Below are positions 27,691-39,100 of a stretch of 64,000 nucleotides of DNA, piece by piece. Location of the stretch: the NCBI RefSeq assembly GCF_046197865.1, contig NZ_CP166990.1, positions 992,001 to 1,056,000 of the forward strand. Reading direction: 5' to 3'. Below the pieces are notes generated by a model. It saw nothing but the letters and a program-made list of their open reading frames with translations, was not told the origin of the DNA and ran no database searches. The position numbers and the translations under genes were made by a program. This stretch comes from JAHKLT01 sp046197865. Its GTDB lineage: Archaea; Methanobacteriota; Methanobacteria; Methanobacteriales; Methanobacteriaceae. Every line of letters starts with the position of its first letter. Within the stretch, counting starts at the first letter, position 1.

Positions 27691-30329
27691 TTTAAAGGTA
27701 GGATTAAAGAGAAAATTAAAGCTAAAATTAAAATAGCTATAGGATTTCCAGTTTTCTCTATTTTTGAAGCACTTAATGCAATATTATCAAAATTATTTAA
27801 ACTTTCATTAGGAGTTTCAACTTCAATAATTTCAGGATCGGTTTCATTTTCAATTATATTATCCTCACTAACTACAATTAAGTTTCCAATTGCATTAGAT
27901 TCGAAATAATAATCGTTTTCATTAAATTCAGCTATAATTTGATAGCTATCATTTTTAAAACCTTGAGGAATAGTCCAGAAGTATTCAAATTTACCATCAA
28001 TAACATTAACAATAACTTTAGATCCGTCTGCTAATGTTAAATCTATTTTTCCATTTACATTATTACCTTTTTCATCTACAACTGTACCAGTAATTAAAAC
28101 ATTTTCACCTGCTTTACCTGTTACATCATTAATTGTTGTAGTTGTTTTTAATTTTAAAATAGTAGCTATTCCTTTTGAAGATGAAGATTCATAAATTCTA
28201 TCACCATTATAACTAGCTATATTATCATAATTTCCTGGTTTAATTCCATTTGGAATTGTCCATTCATAAGTAAATTTACCATCTTTAGCATTTACAGTTA
28301 CTTTTTCACCATTAACTAAAGTTAAAACTACTTCACCAGTAATATTATTACCTTTTTCATCTACAACTGTACCAGTAATTGTAACAATATCAGCTATTTT
28401 ACCAGTGACATTATTTATAGTTATAATTGTTTCAAGTTTATTAATTAAAGTTGTATTAGTTGCAGATGAAGCATGATGGGTTTCATTTCCATTATATTTA
28501 ATAGATACTGTTCCATTACCTATTTGTGCTTCATATGGAATTGCCCATATATAGCTGAATTTACCATCTTTAATAGTTACATTAACACTTTGTCCATTTG
28601 CTAATGTTAATATTCCATCTCCATTAACTAAATTTCCATTTTGATCTATAACTGTACCTGTAATTGTAACAGTATCGCCAATTTTTGCTATAAATCCATT
28701 TATTTGACTTTCTGTTAAAAGAAGAACTTTGATTATTCCATTTATAATAGTTAAATTATTTCCTCCTTTATAATAAGTACCATTTACAATAAATGAGCCA
28801 GGATGTGTAACAGTTAAATTTACACTGTGATGATATCCATCAAAAAATACATCTATTTCATGATGATTAAGTAAATCTTCTACTTGTAATGTTACTGCTT
28901 GACCTACAATGTTATTTCCATTATCATCAGTTAATGTTACATTTAAAGGAACTATATGTCCTGCACTTGTAACAATAACTTTTCCTTCAATATAATAAGC
29001 AAGTACTTCACTTGTTATATTTCCTGCATTAAATATTTTCTCATAATGACTTGAATTCATTATATTTTTATCTAAAAATAAAATTCCATTATTATATACA
29101 AAATGATCATTATCAGTTAAAAGATGTTGGAAATATCCATTTTTCAAAGTTAAATTTTTATTATTAAAGATTGCTGTTCCATTTCCAGCATTATCTATGA
29201 AATAATTACCATTTATGAAAATTTCACCATCATTATAGATAGCTCCACCTATATTTGCACTATTATTATTAAAATTATTAGAGTTAGCTATATTAAATCT
29301 TAATCCATTGTCATTATAAATTGCACCACCATTATCATTAGCAGTGTTATTAATTATTTCATTATTACCATAAATTCCAAAATAAGGCCCATAGTAATTA
29401 TAAATTCCTCCACCATTATTATCTGCAGAGTTATTTGCAATTTTATTATTTCCAATAATTGTGAAGTTTGAAGCAGAGTAGTAATCAGCATAAAATCTAG
29501 CTAAATTATAAATTCCTCCACCATTATAAGTTGCTATATTATTAACAATTTGATTAGAACCTCTAATTGTGAAATTATAGCATTGATAATTTATGTTTAA
29601 ACGATTTTCAAAAGCAGTACCATCATTAGTAATTCCCGCACCATTAGTTGCTCTATTATTTCTTATTATATTATTTCCATCAATTAAAAAGTTACTTCCT
29701 ATATTATTATAAATTCCTCCACCATAAAATGATGCTGAATTATTTTCTATAATATTATTACCTATAATTTTAAAATAATCTCCTTTAAAATTATTTATAG
29801 CTCCACCATAACTACTTGCTGTATTATTATAAAAGTTACAATTACCACTTATAGTAAAATTACTTCCACTATTATAAATTGCACCACCATTACGACCAAT
29901 ACAATAAGAAATATTTACATCGGTCAATGTATTATTTATTCCATAATTACGAATAGCTCCACCATTTATATCAGTACGACCTGCACTAGTTATATGGAGA
30001 TTTTTAATTATTATATTACTACCACCAAAAGAAAATACACTATTTCGAATTCCATTACTAGATGTTCCATTAATAGTATATCCATTTCCATCAAGTGTAA
30101 AATCACCTTTAGTTATAAAAATGCCATTATCATAACCACTACCTTCATATTGCACATTTTCTGTTAAATAAACAGTTTCTCCAACACCAACATTTTGAAT
30201 CGCATTATATATACTTGCATATGTATCAGATGCATTCTGATCATCAGCAGAAACTGAAGATAAAGACATTAATAGTACAATACTTAATAATGATATAAAA
30301 ATAACTAAATTCGCTTTTTTAAATATCAT
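27678..30329 (-). CDS. Adhesin-like protein: beta-helix, three Ig-like domains, C-terminal anchor, no DUF11
   Basis: The 883-residue protein has a signal peptide (LVIFISLLSIVLLMSLSSVSA) and a beta-helix at about 40-430 with GGAIYN/GGGIYN turns. An Ig-like linker (NVTLTDDNGNNIVGQAV) follows, then three Ig-like domains marked by GDTVTITGTVIDQNG, ADIVTITGTVVDEKG and GENVLITGTVVDEKG. The tail is TGNPIAILILALIFSLILPL and KRRF. It lacks DUF11 modules, so it would reach much less far from the cell than its neighbours. GGAGAGG about 11 bases before the ATG supports the start. The last 80 coding bases are almost identical to those of the next gene upstream. It is a surface protein by export and anchor signals; its ligand is unknown. 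Confidence 0.88.
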   Translation of the reverse strand: MIFKKANLVIFISLLSIVLLMSLSSVSADDQNASDTYASIYNAIQNVGVGETVYLTENVQYEGSGYDNGIFITKGDFTLDGNGYTINGTSSNGIRNSVFSFGGSNIIIKNLHITSAGRTDINGGAIRNYGINNTLTDVNISYCIGRNGGAIYNSGSNFTISGNCNFYNNTASSYGGAINNFKGDYFKIIGNNIIENNSASFYGGGIYNNIGSNFLIDGNNIIRNNRATNGAGITNDGTAFENRLNINYQCYNFTIRGSNQIVNNIATYNGGGIYNLARFYADYYSASNFTIIGNNKIANNSADNNGGGIYNYYGPYFGIYGNNEIINNTANDNGGAIYNDNGLRFNIANSNNFNNNSANIGGAIYNDGEIFINGNYFIDNAGNGTAIFNNKNLTLKNGYFQHLLTDNDHFVYNNGILFLDKNIMNSSHYEKIFNAGNITSEVLAYYIEGKVIVTSAGHIVPLNVTLTDDNGNNIVGQAVTLQVEDLLNHHEIDVFFDGYHHSVNLTVTHPGSFIVNGTYYKGGNNLTIINGIIKVLLLTESQINGFIAKIGDTVTITGTVIDQNGNLVNGDGILTLANGQSVNVTIKDGKFSYIWAIPYEAQIGNGTVSIKYNGNETHHASSATNTTLINKLETIITINNVTGKIADIVTITGTVVDEKGNNITGEVVLTLVNGEKVTVNAKDGKFTYEWTIPNGIKPGNYDNIASYNGDRIYESSSSKGIATILKLKTTTTINDVTGKAGENVLITGTVVDEKGNNVNGKIDLTLADGSKVIVNVIDGKFEYFWTIPQGFKNDSYQIIAEFNENDYYFESNAIGNLIVVSEDNIIENETDPEIIEVETPNESLNNFDNIALSASKIEKTGNPIAILILALIFSLILPLKRRF

Positions 30330-30385
30330 TTTAATAATACCTCTCCTTTTTAAGATATTTTTATTTGTGAATAATATTTAAAAAC

Positions 30386-30424
30386 TCAACCCTCATTAAT
30401 AATTATATATTTATTTTATATAAG
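30386..30424 (-). promoter_or_regulatory. Probable promoter of the 883-residue adhesin gene
   Basis: On the minus strand a TATA-like CTTATATAAAAT (30424-30413) is followed about 26 bases later by GGGTTGA (30392-30386), where transcription would start. The start codon is about 57 bases further on. The GGGTTG hexamer resembles the GTGGTTG seen at the same place upstream of three other adhesin genes. Confidence 0.4.
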
Positions 30425-30496
30425 TTTTTATACAAACGAACTAATTAGATGTGTCAAATAAAAATATCTTAAAAAATTGATTAAAAATAAAAAAAG

Positions 30497-30520
30497 AAGA
30501 AGATTAATTAAAATCTTCTT
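30497..30520 (-). terminator. Hairpin enclosing the stop codon of the 1576-residue adhesin gene
   Basis: AAGAAGATT/AATCTTCTT stem with the TAA in the loop, followed on the minus strand by CTTTTTTTATTTTTAA, a T-rich tail suited to archaeal termination. Confidence 0.68.
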
Positions 30521-33500
30521 TTTAAAGGTAGGATTAAACAGAAAATTAAAGCTAAAATTAAAATAGCTATTGGATTTCCTGTTTTATCTAGTGTTTCATC
30601 AATTAAAATTTCACTATCTGTATCATCATCTACTGGAGTAGGTGTTGGTCCTGGTGTAGGATCTGAAATAACACTTAAAATACCTGTAGCATTTGAAGGT
30701 TCATATAAATCACTGCTAAATTCAGCATAAATATAATAATCGCCTTTTTTAAAGTCTTTAGGTATTGTCCAATAATAGATGAAAGTACCATCAATCACAT
30801 CAACTGTAACTTGAGATCCATCAGGTAAAGTTAAAGTTATTTTACCTTCCTTTACAGGATTACCATTCTCATCAATAACTTGACCAGTAATAGGAACAGT
30901 TTCACCAGGTTTACCACTAACATCATCTAATATAATAGTTGTTTCAAGTTTTTCAATTGTTGCAATACCATTAACATCAGATGGTTCATAGTTATCATCA
31001 CCTTTAAATTCAACTTTGAAATCTTTTTCTCCAGGAGCCATATCTTCAGGAATAGTCCAATTATAAGAATATTCTCCATCAATTAAGTCAGTTATAACTT
31101 CAGTTCCATCTGGTAATGTGATTGTAACTTTACCATTAATAAGATCACCATTTTCATTTGTTACAGTACCTTCAATGGTTACAGTCTCACCAGGTTTACC
31201 AGTGACATTTTCAACTGTAATTTCAGTTTTAATACCAGTTACATTTACATTATTACTTGTAGCTTCTTGACCAGTAGGTCTCTCATAACTTGCAACATTA
31301 ACAGTATTATTTAAAATAGGACTAGCTTTATTATTTATAGTAAATAATAATATTATTTCAGTTGTATCACCTATAGCTAATGTTCCATTATAATACCATT
31401 TACCAGTAATATTATTATAAGACCAATCTGACCCTTCAAAATCAACATAAATTAATCCATTAGGAATATAATCAGATAAAATCACACCAGTTGCATTATC
31501 AGACCCAATATTAGTTATTGAAATTGTATAATTAATTGAATCTCCTACTTTAACATTTTCACTTGTTGTAATTTTAGTAATATTAAATTCTACAAAAGTA
31601 ATGTTTGTATTATTACTTGTAGCATTTTTACCAGTTTTTGATTCATTACTAGCAACATTTACAGTATTATTTAAAAATCTTGTAGCATTGCCATTAACTA
31701 AGAAGAATAAAGTAATATTAACACTTTCACCACTAGCTAATGTATCATTATAATACCATTTTAAAGTGTCAAGATCATATGTCCAACCTCTACCATCAAA
31801 GTAAACAAGTGTCAGGCCTTTTGGAATATATTCAGTTAAAATTATACTAGTAGCATTATCTAATCCAATATTTGTAATAAAAATTGTATAATTAATATAT
31901 TCACCAATATTTACAACTTTAGAATCAGTGATTTTAGTTATATTAAATTCTACAAATGTAACATTTGTATTATTGCTTGTAACATTTTTACCAGTTTTTG
32001 ATTCATTACTAGCAACATTTGCAGTATTATTTAAAAGTCTTGTAGCATTTCTATTTACTATAAATTTTAAAACTAATTCTGTAGATTCACCACTAGCTAA
32101 TGTATCATTATAATACCAATTTTTAATATCAATATCATATTTCCAACCAAATCCTTCAAAACCAATATAAGTTAAACCTTCAGGAATATAATCAGTTATA
32201 ACAACACCAGTAGCATTATCACTACCAACATTAGAAACAATTATTGTATAACTAATAGTATCTCCAATATTAACAGATTTAATATCAGTTGATTTTGTAA
32301 TTTCTAAATCAACATATGTAACATTAGTATTATTACTTGTAGCATTCCTACCAAATGGGAATTGTTTACTTGTAACATTTACAGTGTTATTTATTACAGG
32401 ATTTGCAGTTTCACTAACTTTAAAAATCAAAGTTAAAAAAATAGTCTCACCAGGTTCTAAAGTACCATAATAAACAAATACACCTTTAGAAGTTTCTACC
32501 CAATAATCTTCTAAAATATTAACAAAAATCAAATCATCAGTATAATAATCATAAACTGTAATATTAGTAGCATTTTCAACACCATCATTAGTAATGGTAA
32601 CATTATAAGTAATATAATCACCAATATTTACAAGTTCAGTATTAACTTCTTTAGAAATATTTAATTTATATTCTACTGAATTTAAAATAGCAAAATCATT
32701 AATTTGATAATTACTATTAGATCCAAAATATATTCCATCAATAATATATGCTCCTTCTTCAGATGGTATAAATAGGTTTTCTGCATAATAATAACCATCA
32801 ATAAAATCAGTTACAAAGTCATAATTATAATTAGATCCATTAGGATTTTCTATCCAAATTTCAAGTCCTTGACCAACAATTATATTACCATTATCATCTG
32901 TAATTTGTCCATAAATCTTATTTTCAGAACCTAATTCAACAATTTTAGTCCTATTATTTATCATAATAACATGAGTTTCAGATTCAATTAAACCTAAATT
33001 ATATATTTTTGCAACTGAATCAGAACTCATTGTATTATTTTCTAAATATAACCAAGCATAATCACCAGTATCATTATTACCATTATTATAAATTAAATAA
33101 GATGTTCCATTAAAAATTGAATCATATATTAAAAGATCACAAAAATCATTATTATAAATAGCTGAACCATTAATTGCATTATTATTTAAAAATTTAGATT
33201 CATAAATATACAATTCACTGTAATGATCATTATATTGATCTTCAAAGCCATTATTATAAATAGCTCCACCATTTAAATTAGCTAAATTATCTTCAAATAA
33301 GATATTATCTATTTCCATAAATCCATTATTAAAAATAGCTCCACCATTCTCATCAGCAATATTATTAGTGAAATTAGAATTTAAGATGAATATTTTTCCA
33401 AGATAATCATCATCATAACGATCATAATATCCTAAATTATAAATAGCTCCACCATTTAAAGCGAAATTATCATTAAAGTTTACATCAATTAAACCTACAT

Positions 33501-35238
33501 CTCCATAATCATTATAAATAGCTCCACCATTTTCAAATGCATTATTACTTTCAAAAATTCCATTAATTATTTCAATATCACTATAAAAATTATAAATAGC
33601 TCCACCATTATTAGCAAAATTTTCACTAAATAAATTAGTTCCATTAATTAAAAAATTCACAAATTCATAATCTATATTATTATAAATAGCTCCACCATTC
33701 TCATCAGCAATATTATTAGTGAAAACATTAGAACCATTAATTAAATAATCAATTAGTAAATAGTCCCCATAACTTCTAATATTATTATAAATAGCTCCAC
33801 CATTATTTTCTGCATAATTATTATTAAAGCTATTAGAATTGCTAATTAAATAATTAATATATCCTTCATCATTACTTGATTCATAATTATAATATATTGC
33901 ACCGCCATCAAAAGCATTATTATCAGATAAATCATTACCATTTATAATTGATATATTTAAATTTGAATTTTGAGATATAGTTCCAGTAAAATATAATCCT
34001 CCACCATAACTTGCATTATTTGAATTAATTATATTATTATTGCTAATTTTTATATTAAAGTCTGTTATATCTTCATAAGCAGAATACTGGAAATAAATTC
34101 CCCCACCATTATCACTAGCATTATTATTAGATATATTATTACCATTATCAATTGTTAAATTAAAAGAAGCTCTATAAAGATTTATTGTAGAATAAATTCC
34201 TGCACCATTAGATGCAGAATTAAAACTGATTTCATTATTTTTACTTATTAAAACATTATATTTTTTATCACTTTCAGTTACACGAGAGTCTAAATATATT
34301 CCTCCACCATCTTCATAAGCTATATTGTTTGATATAACATTATTATCATAAATTGTTAAAGCATTATTTTCTGTATTTATGTTGGTAGAAAAACTAAAAA
34401 AGTATTGATCTTGTTGTGTAGCAAATCCATTATAAATTCCTCCACCATTTGCCTCAGCTAAATTTTCAACTATTACATTATTTTTATATATTAAAAAATT
34501 ATTGCCATTATAATTATAAATTCCTCCACCATTTCTTTTTGCAGTGTTAAAACTTATATTAGTATTTTCACAGATTGTAAAATTATTTCCATTATTATTT
34601 CCAATAGTAGTACCACCTAAATTATATATTGCACCACCATCATATGCTTTATTATCATTAAATTTTGAATTATTAATTATTACATTATTACCTGTATTAA
34701 AAATAGCTCCACCATAATATGCAGAATTATAAGTTAAAGTAGTATAAATTAACTGTAAATAATCTCCTTCATTAAAAATAGCTCCACCACTATAATCATA
34801 GTCCTCAATATATGGTGTAAAACCATTAGTTAAAGTTAAATTTATAAGAGTTACATTATTTCCAGTTATATGAAATATTCTAACCTTTTCTAATCCATTA
34901 ATTGTATGTCCATTACCAATTATTGTAAGATTATCAAATTGAATTTCAAGTCCATTATAATAAGTACTTTCCTCACCATCATCAAGAGTAATATTACCCT
35001 CCATATATATTACACCATTATCTCCCACATGAACAATAACACGATGTAATAAGCTAAAATTACCTTCCCCTACAATGGCACTGTCAAATGTTTCACTATT
35101 TTCATTTATTTCATCAACATCATCAATATATTCATTGTTTTCTATATCAATTGAATCAATTTCTTCTGCAGAAATAGACGATATTGAAAATAACAATATA
35201 ATTATAAATAAAGATAAAAATCTTTTTTTATTAATCAT
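30508..35238 (-). CDS. Adhesin-like protein: beta-helix, four DUF11 modules, two Ig-like domains, C-terminal anchor
   Basis: The ATG at 35238 is preferred over one four codons upstream because GGGGGA lies five bases before it. The 1576-residue product has a signal peptide (RFLSLFIIILLFSISSISA) and a long beta-helix to about residue 730. An Ig-like linker carries ITDDNGNIIVGQ. Four DUF11 modules begin LNISKEVNTE, LEITKSTDIK, FNITKITDSK and FNITKITTSE. Two Ig-like domains (GKPGETVTIEGTV, GKPGETVPITGQV) and the anchor TGNPI-helix-KRRF end the protein. The beta-helix part is unusually rich in Tyr, Asp and Asn and has no long identical repeats. It is an exported, surface-held protein; the binding partner is unknown. 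Confidence 0.9.
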   Translation of the reverse strand: MINKKRFLSLFIIILLFSISSISAEEIDSIDIENNEYIDDVDEINENSETFDSAIVGEGNFSLLHRVIVHVGDNGVIYMEGNITLDDGEESTYYNGLEIQFDNLTIIGNGHTINGLEKVRIFHITGNNVTLINLTLTNGFTPYIEDYDYSGGAIFNEGDYLQLIYTTLTYNSAYYGGAIFNTGNNVIINNSKFNDNKAYDGGAIYNLGGTTIGNNNGNNFTICENTNISFNTAKRNGGGIYNYNGNNFLIYKNNVIVENLAEANGGGIYNGFATQQDQYFFSFSTNINTENNALTIYDNNVISNNIAYEDGGGIYLDSRVTESDKKYNVLISKNNEISFNSASNGAGIYSTINLYRASFNLTIDNGNNISNNNASDNGGGIYFQYSAYEDITDFNIKISNNNIINSNNASYGGGLYFTGTISQNSNLNISIINGNDLSDNNAFDGGAIYYNYESSNDEGYINYLISNSNSFNNNYAENNGGAIYNNIRSYGDYLLIDYLINGSNVFTNNIADENGGAIYNNIDYEFVNFLINGTNLFSENFANNGGAIYNFYSDIEIINGIFESNNAFENGGAIYNDYGDVGLIDVNFNDNFALNGGAIYNLGYYDRYDDDYLGKIFILNSNFTNNIADENGGAIFNNGFMEIDNILFEDNLANLNGGAIYNNGFEDQYNDHYSELYIYESKFLNNNAINGSAIYNNDFCDLLIYDSIFNGTSYLIYNNGNNDTGDYAWLYLENNTMSSDSVAKIYNLGLIESETHVIMINNRTKIVELGSENKIYGQITDDNGNIIVGQGLEIWIENPNGSNYNYDFVTDFIDGYYYAENLFIPSEEGAYIIDGIYFGSNSNYQINDFAILNSVEYKLNISKEVNTELVNIGDYITYNVTITNDGVENATNITVYDYYTDDLIFVNILEDYWVETSKGVFVYYGTLEPGETIFLTLIFKVSETANPVINNTVNVTSKQFPFGRNATSNNTNVTYVDLEITKSTDIKSVNIGDTISYTIIVSNVGSDNATGVVITDYIPEGLTYIGFEGFGWKYDIDIKNWYYNDTLASGESTELVLKFIVNRNATRLLNNTANVASNESKTGKNVTSNNTNVTFVEFNITKITDSKVVNIGEYINYTIFITNIGLDNATSIILTEYIPKGLTLVYFDGRGWTYDLDTLKWYYNDTLASGESVNITLFFLVNGNATRFLNNTVNVASNESKTGKNATSNNTNITFVEFNITKITTSENVKVGDSINYTISITNIGSDNATGVILSDYIPNGLIYVDFEGSDWSYNNITGKWYYNGTLAIGDTTEIILLFTINNKASPILNNTVNVASYERPTGQEATSNNVNVTGIKTEITVENVTGKPGETVTIEGTVTNENGDLINGKVTITLPDGTEVITDLIDGEYSYNWTIPEDMAPGEKDFKVEFKGDDNYEPSDVNGIATIEKLETTIILDDVSGKPGETVPITGQVIDENGNPVKEGKITLTLPDGSQVTVDVIDGTFIYYWTIPKDFKKGDYYIYAEFSSDLYEPSNATGILSVISDPTPGPTPTPVDDDTDSEILIDETLDKTGNPIAILILALIFCLILPLKRRF

Positions 35239-35266
35239 AAAATCCCCCATTAAAATTTTAATTATT

Positions 35267-35273
35267 CAACCAC
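35267..35273 (-). promoter_or_regulatory. GTGGTTG motif upstream of an adhesin gene
   Basis: GTGGTTG on the minus strand, ending 28 bases before the start codon at 35238. The same heptamer, or its last six bases, occurs at 40006-40001 and 51563-51557 upstream of two other adhesin genes, suggesting a shared initiator or 5' leader element. Confidence 0.4.
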
Positions 35274-35702
35274 GATTTTTTAATTAAAAACTTAATAATT
35301 ATTTAATTACACCCCCAATGAAGAAATTATATTTAGATACTGTAATTATTAAAGATTTTTTTAATATACAGTTACAAGAAAACTATTTTCATTATAGAAA
35401 TAATTCCAATACAAATACAATTTTCTTTATATGGAAAAGTATTTAGTTTTAATAATATATAATTTTTATGATTTAAAATTAGGTTAAACTTAAAAAAAAC
35501 TAATTAAATTCAATAAAATTAAATTTATTTATTTAATTTTCATTATTTTATGAATTAATTATAAACAAAATAAATCATGATTTAGTTAAAAAATAGCTAA
35601 TAATTTAAAAAAAAGTTATTTAAAAGGTAAATAATAGATTTACCTTTTATAAGTATGGGGATAAATAGTCAAAATTCTAATATATGGATTAATAGCTATT
35701 AT

Positions 35703-35783
35703 TTACACATAAGGTATTGCCATTGAAATTAATCCTATTACAAAAAATGTTACAAAGTTGATTTTTGCTTTATTAATAATCAT
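35703..35783 (-). CDS. 26-codon ORF resembling a severed adhesin signal peptide
   Basis: A tiny open frame starts with ATG at 35783, preceded by GGAG with a ten-base gap, and codes for MIINKAKINF, then a hydrophobic stretch VTFFVIGLISMAIPYV and a TAA. The first residues resemble the starts of neighbouring adhesins (INK, KKxxF followed by a hydrophobic core). I read it as the surviving signal sequence of a lost adhesin gene that keeps its ribosome site, although a real small membrane peptide is possible. It lies in the 850-base gap between two adhesin genes. Confidence 0.45.
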   Translation of the reverse strand: MIINKAKINFVTFFVIGLISMAIPYV

Positions 35784-35909
35784 TTTAAAAGACTCCTTTT
35801 AATTTATTTATTAAAAGATTTTAAACTTAATATTATTATAATCCTCATCATATATAAAGTTTATAGTTTATGAACAGTTCGTTTTAATACATACAATATA
35901 ATAATGAAA

Positions 35910-36078
35910 AAATTAATATAAATTACTATTAATTAAAATAAAAAATCAGTTCATTAAACAATAACTCATCATATTAACATTAAAAATAAATTAAGAAATT
36001 TTTCATTTAAAAAAATTCAAAGACAAAAATTATAAAAATGATTCAAGCTATCCACACTAATTTAAAAAAAGAAAAAAT
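35910..36078. repeat. 3'-flank repeat, copy 1 (second copy at 41680-41852)
   Basis: About 170 bases directly after the 1294-residue adhesin gene match the sequence after the 3216-residue gene with scattered mismatches and small indels; AATTACTATTAATTAAAATA and AATTCAAAGACAAAAATTAT are identical in both. Non-coding similarity of this length between two genes indicates duplication of the gene end with its flank, not selection on protein sequence. Confidence 0.85.
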
Positions 36079-36102
36079 AAGAAGATTAATTAAAATCTTC
36101 TT
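36079..36102 (-). terminator. Hairpin enclosing the stop codon of the 1294-residue adhesin gene
   Basis: AAGAAGATT/AATCTTCTT stem with the TAA in the loop, followed on the minus strand by ATTTTTTC. The coding side differs by one base from its homologues further in (CCATTAAAAAG instead of CCTTTAAAAAG) but the stem is unchanged. Confidence 0.65.
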
Positions 36103-39100
36103 TTTAATGGTAATATGATTAAGCTAATGATTAAAGCTAAAATTAAAATAGCTATAGGATTAGCTGTTTTTTGCATATTACTTGTGTTTAATGTTTTTGC
36201 ATCAACAATATCCTTATCATTATTAATTGGACTAGGAGTAGGTCCAGGGGTAGGGCCTGGAGTAGGATCAACTATTACAGTTAAAACACCAGTTCCATTA
36301 GATGGATTATATAATTCATTTCCTAAAAATTCTGCAAAGATAGAATAAGTTCCTTCTTTAAAATCTTCAGGAATAGTCCAAGGATATTCAAATTCCCCAT
36401 TAATTACATCAACAGTAACTTTTGATCCATCAGGCAATGTTAAAATAACTTCACCATTAATATAATCTCCATTGTCTGTAACTAAAGTTCCAATAATTAT
36501 AACTTCTTCACCAGGTTTACCAGTAACATCATTCACAGTTATTTTAGTATCAACACTAGTAACATCTGTATTATTACTTGTAACATTTATACCATTAGGA
36601 ATTTCATTGCTAGCTATATTTACAGTATTATTAAAGGTTTTATTAAATGCTTTTTCATTAACTTTAAAAATTAAAGTTAAAATAACTGTATCATTACCAG
36701 ATAAAGTTCCATTATAAATCCATTTACCATTAGTATAACTCCATCCATCACCATCAAAATCAACATAAGTTAATCCTTCAGGAATATAATCAGTTACAAT
36801 AATATTTGTAGCATCATCTAAACCAATATTAGTAATTGTAATAAGATATTCAATCAATTCACCAATAGTAACTATTTTAGACTCAGTTGTTTTTGAAGCT
36901 TCTAACTCAACAAAAGTAACATTAGTATTATTACTTGTAGCATTTTTACCTCTTGGTGTTTCATTACTAGCTATATTTGCAGTATTATTAAATACTCTAT
37001 TAGCTTGAGAAGTAATTAAGAAGAATAATGTTATTTCAGCTATATCTCCAGTAGCTAAAGTATTATTATAATACCATATACCATTAGTATAATTCCATCC
37101 ACTACCTTCAAAGCCAACATAAGTTAATCCATCAGGAATATAATCAGATAAAACTACACCAGTTGCATTATCTAAGCCATTATTAGCGATTGAAATTGTA
37201 TAACTAATAATATCTCCAACATTAGCAATTTTAACATTAGTTGTTTTATTAATTTGTAAATTTACAAAAGTAAGATTAGTATTATTACTTGTAGCATTTC
37301 TACCAAATGGATACTGATCACTAGTAATATTTACAGTATTATTTATTGAATTTAGAGCATTTTCATTAACTATGAAAATTAAAGTTAAAATAATTGTCTC
37401 ACCAGGAGCTAAATTAAGAGCATAAGTCCATAAACCAGTAAGATTATTATAATTCCAGTTATCACCAATATAATTATAATAACTTAAGCTATTAGGTAAA
37501 TATTCACGAACTGTAACATTAGTTGCATTTTCACTACCATCATTAGTTATAGTAACATTATAATAAATTAACTCTCCAATATTAACAGAATCTACATCAG
37601 TGCTTTTAGAAATATTTAATAAATATTCAACAGAATTTAAAATACCATAATCGTTATATTGATAATCTAAATCTGCCCAATCATAGTATCCTTCAACTTT
37701 ATATTGACCTACATCCCCAATAATAAGTGATTGACCTAAATAATAATGGCCATTTTCAAAATCTGAAATATCAGCAATTATATTAACTCCATTTGGACCA
37801 GTTAAATTAAATGTAAGATTTTGACCTACAATAATATTTCCATTATCATCAGTAATTTGACCATAGATTTTAACAACAGATCCCACTTCAACAATTCTAG
37901 TTGCATTATCTAAAAAGATAGCATGAGTTTCTGATAAAATAAAACCTAAATTATAGATCTTTTCAACTGAATCAGACCTCATTGTATTGTTTTTTAAATA
38001 TAAATATCCATTATATGCTCCATAATGCTCATCATACTCTTCATCATTAAATATTAAATAAGAAGATCCATTAAAGGAAGAATTAAGAATAACTATCAGT
38101 GATTCTGGGCTATTATAAATAGCTGAACCATTAATTGCATTATTATTTATAAATGTAGAATTAATAATAACCATCCGTGAGAAGATTCCTGGAGTATTTC
38201 CTTCAAATCCATAATTAGCTATTGCACCACCTAAATTATTAGCAATATTATTATTTAAAGTTGTTCCATTTAAAAACATCATACCATAGCCATTAATAAT
38301 TGCACCACCGTAATCAGCAAAATTATTATTAATTGTATTAGACCCAATAATGAAAATAAAACCTCCATCATTAATAATTGCACCACCTTCTGATGCATTA
38401 TTATAGCTAATACTATTTGAACCATTAATTAAAATATTCCTATAACCATTATTATAAATTCCACCAGCAAAATCATATGCATTATTATAATCAATATTAT
38501 TTGAACCATTAATTAAAACATTTATAATTCCATCTCTATTATTTTCATAAGAATAATATAAAGCTCCTCCACCATAAGAAGCATTGTTTTTAGATATATT
38601 ATTACTTCCAGTTATAGTTAAATTTAAAATTCCATTTTCTCTTACATTATTAATATAATATATTCCTCCACCATTTTCTGCTTTGTTTAAAGTAATTGTA
38701 TTATTTCCACTCATTAAAAAAGTATAATTATAACCATCATATATAGAAGAAGAAAAATATATTCCTCCACCATTTTCTAAAGCTGTATTTTCAGATATCG
38801 TATTATTACCAAATATTGTAAAAGAGTTATTAATAACTTCTATTCTACTTGAAGCCATTCTATTTTGCTGAGGACCGAAATAAAGATAGACATAAATTCC
38901 ACCACCATTTACAGCACTATTGTTATTTATTAAATTGTTTCCATATATTAAAAAATTATTTCCATGATGATTATAAATTCCACCACCATCGCCATGTGCA
39001 ATATTATTAGCTATAATAGTATTTCCATCAATTGTAAAATTATTTCCAGGATTATTACTAATATCATTACCACCATAATTAAAAATAGCCCCACCATCAC

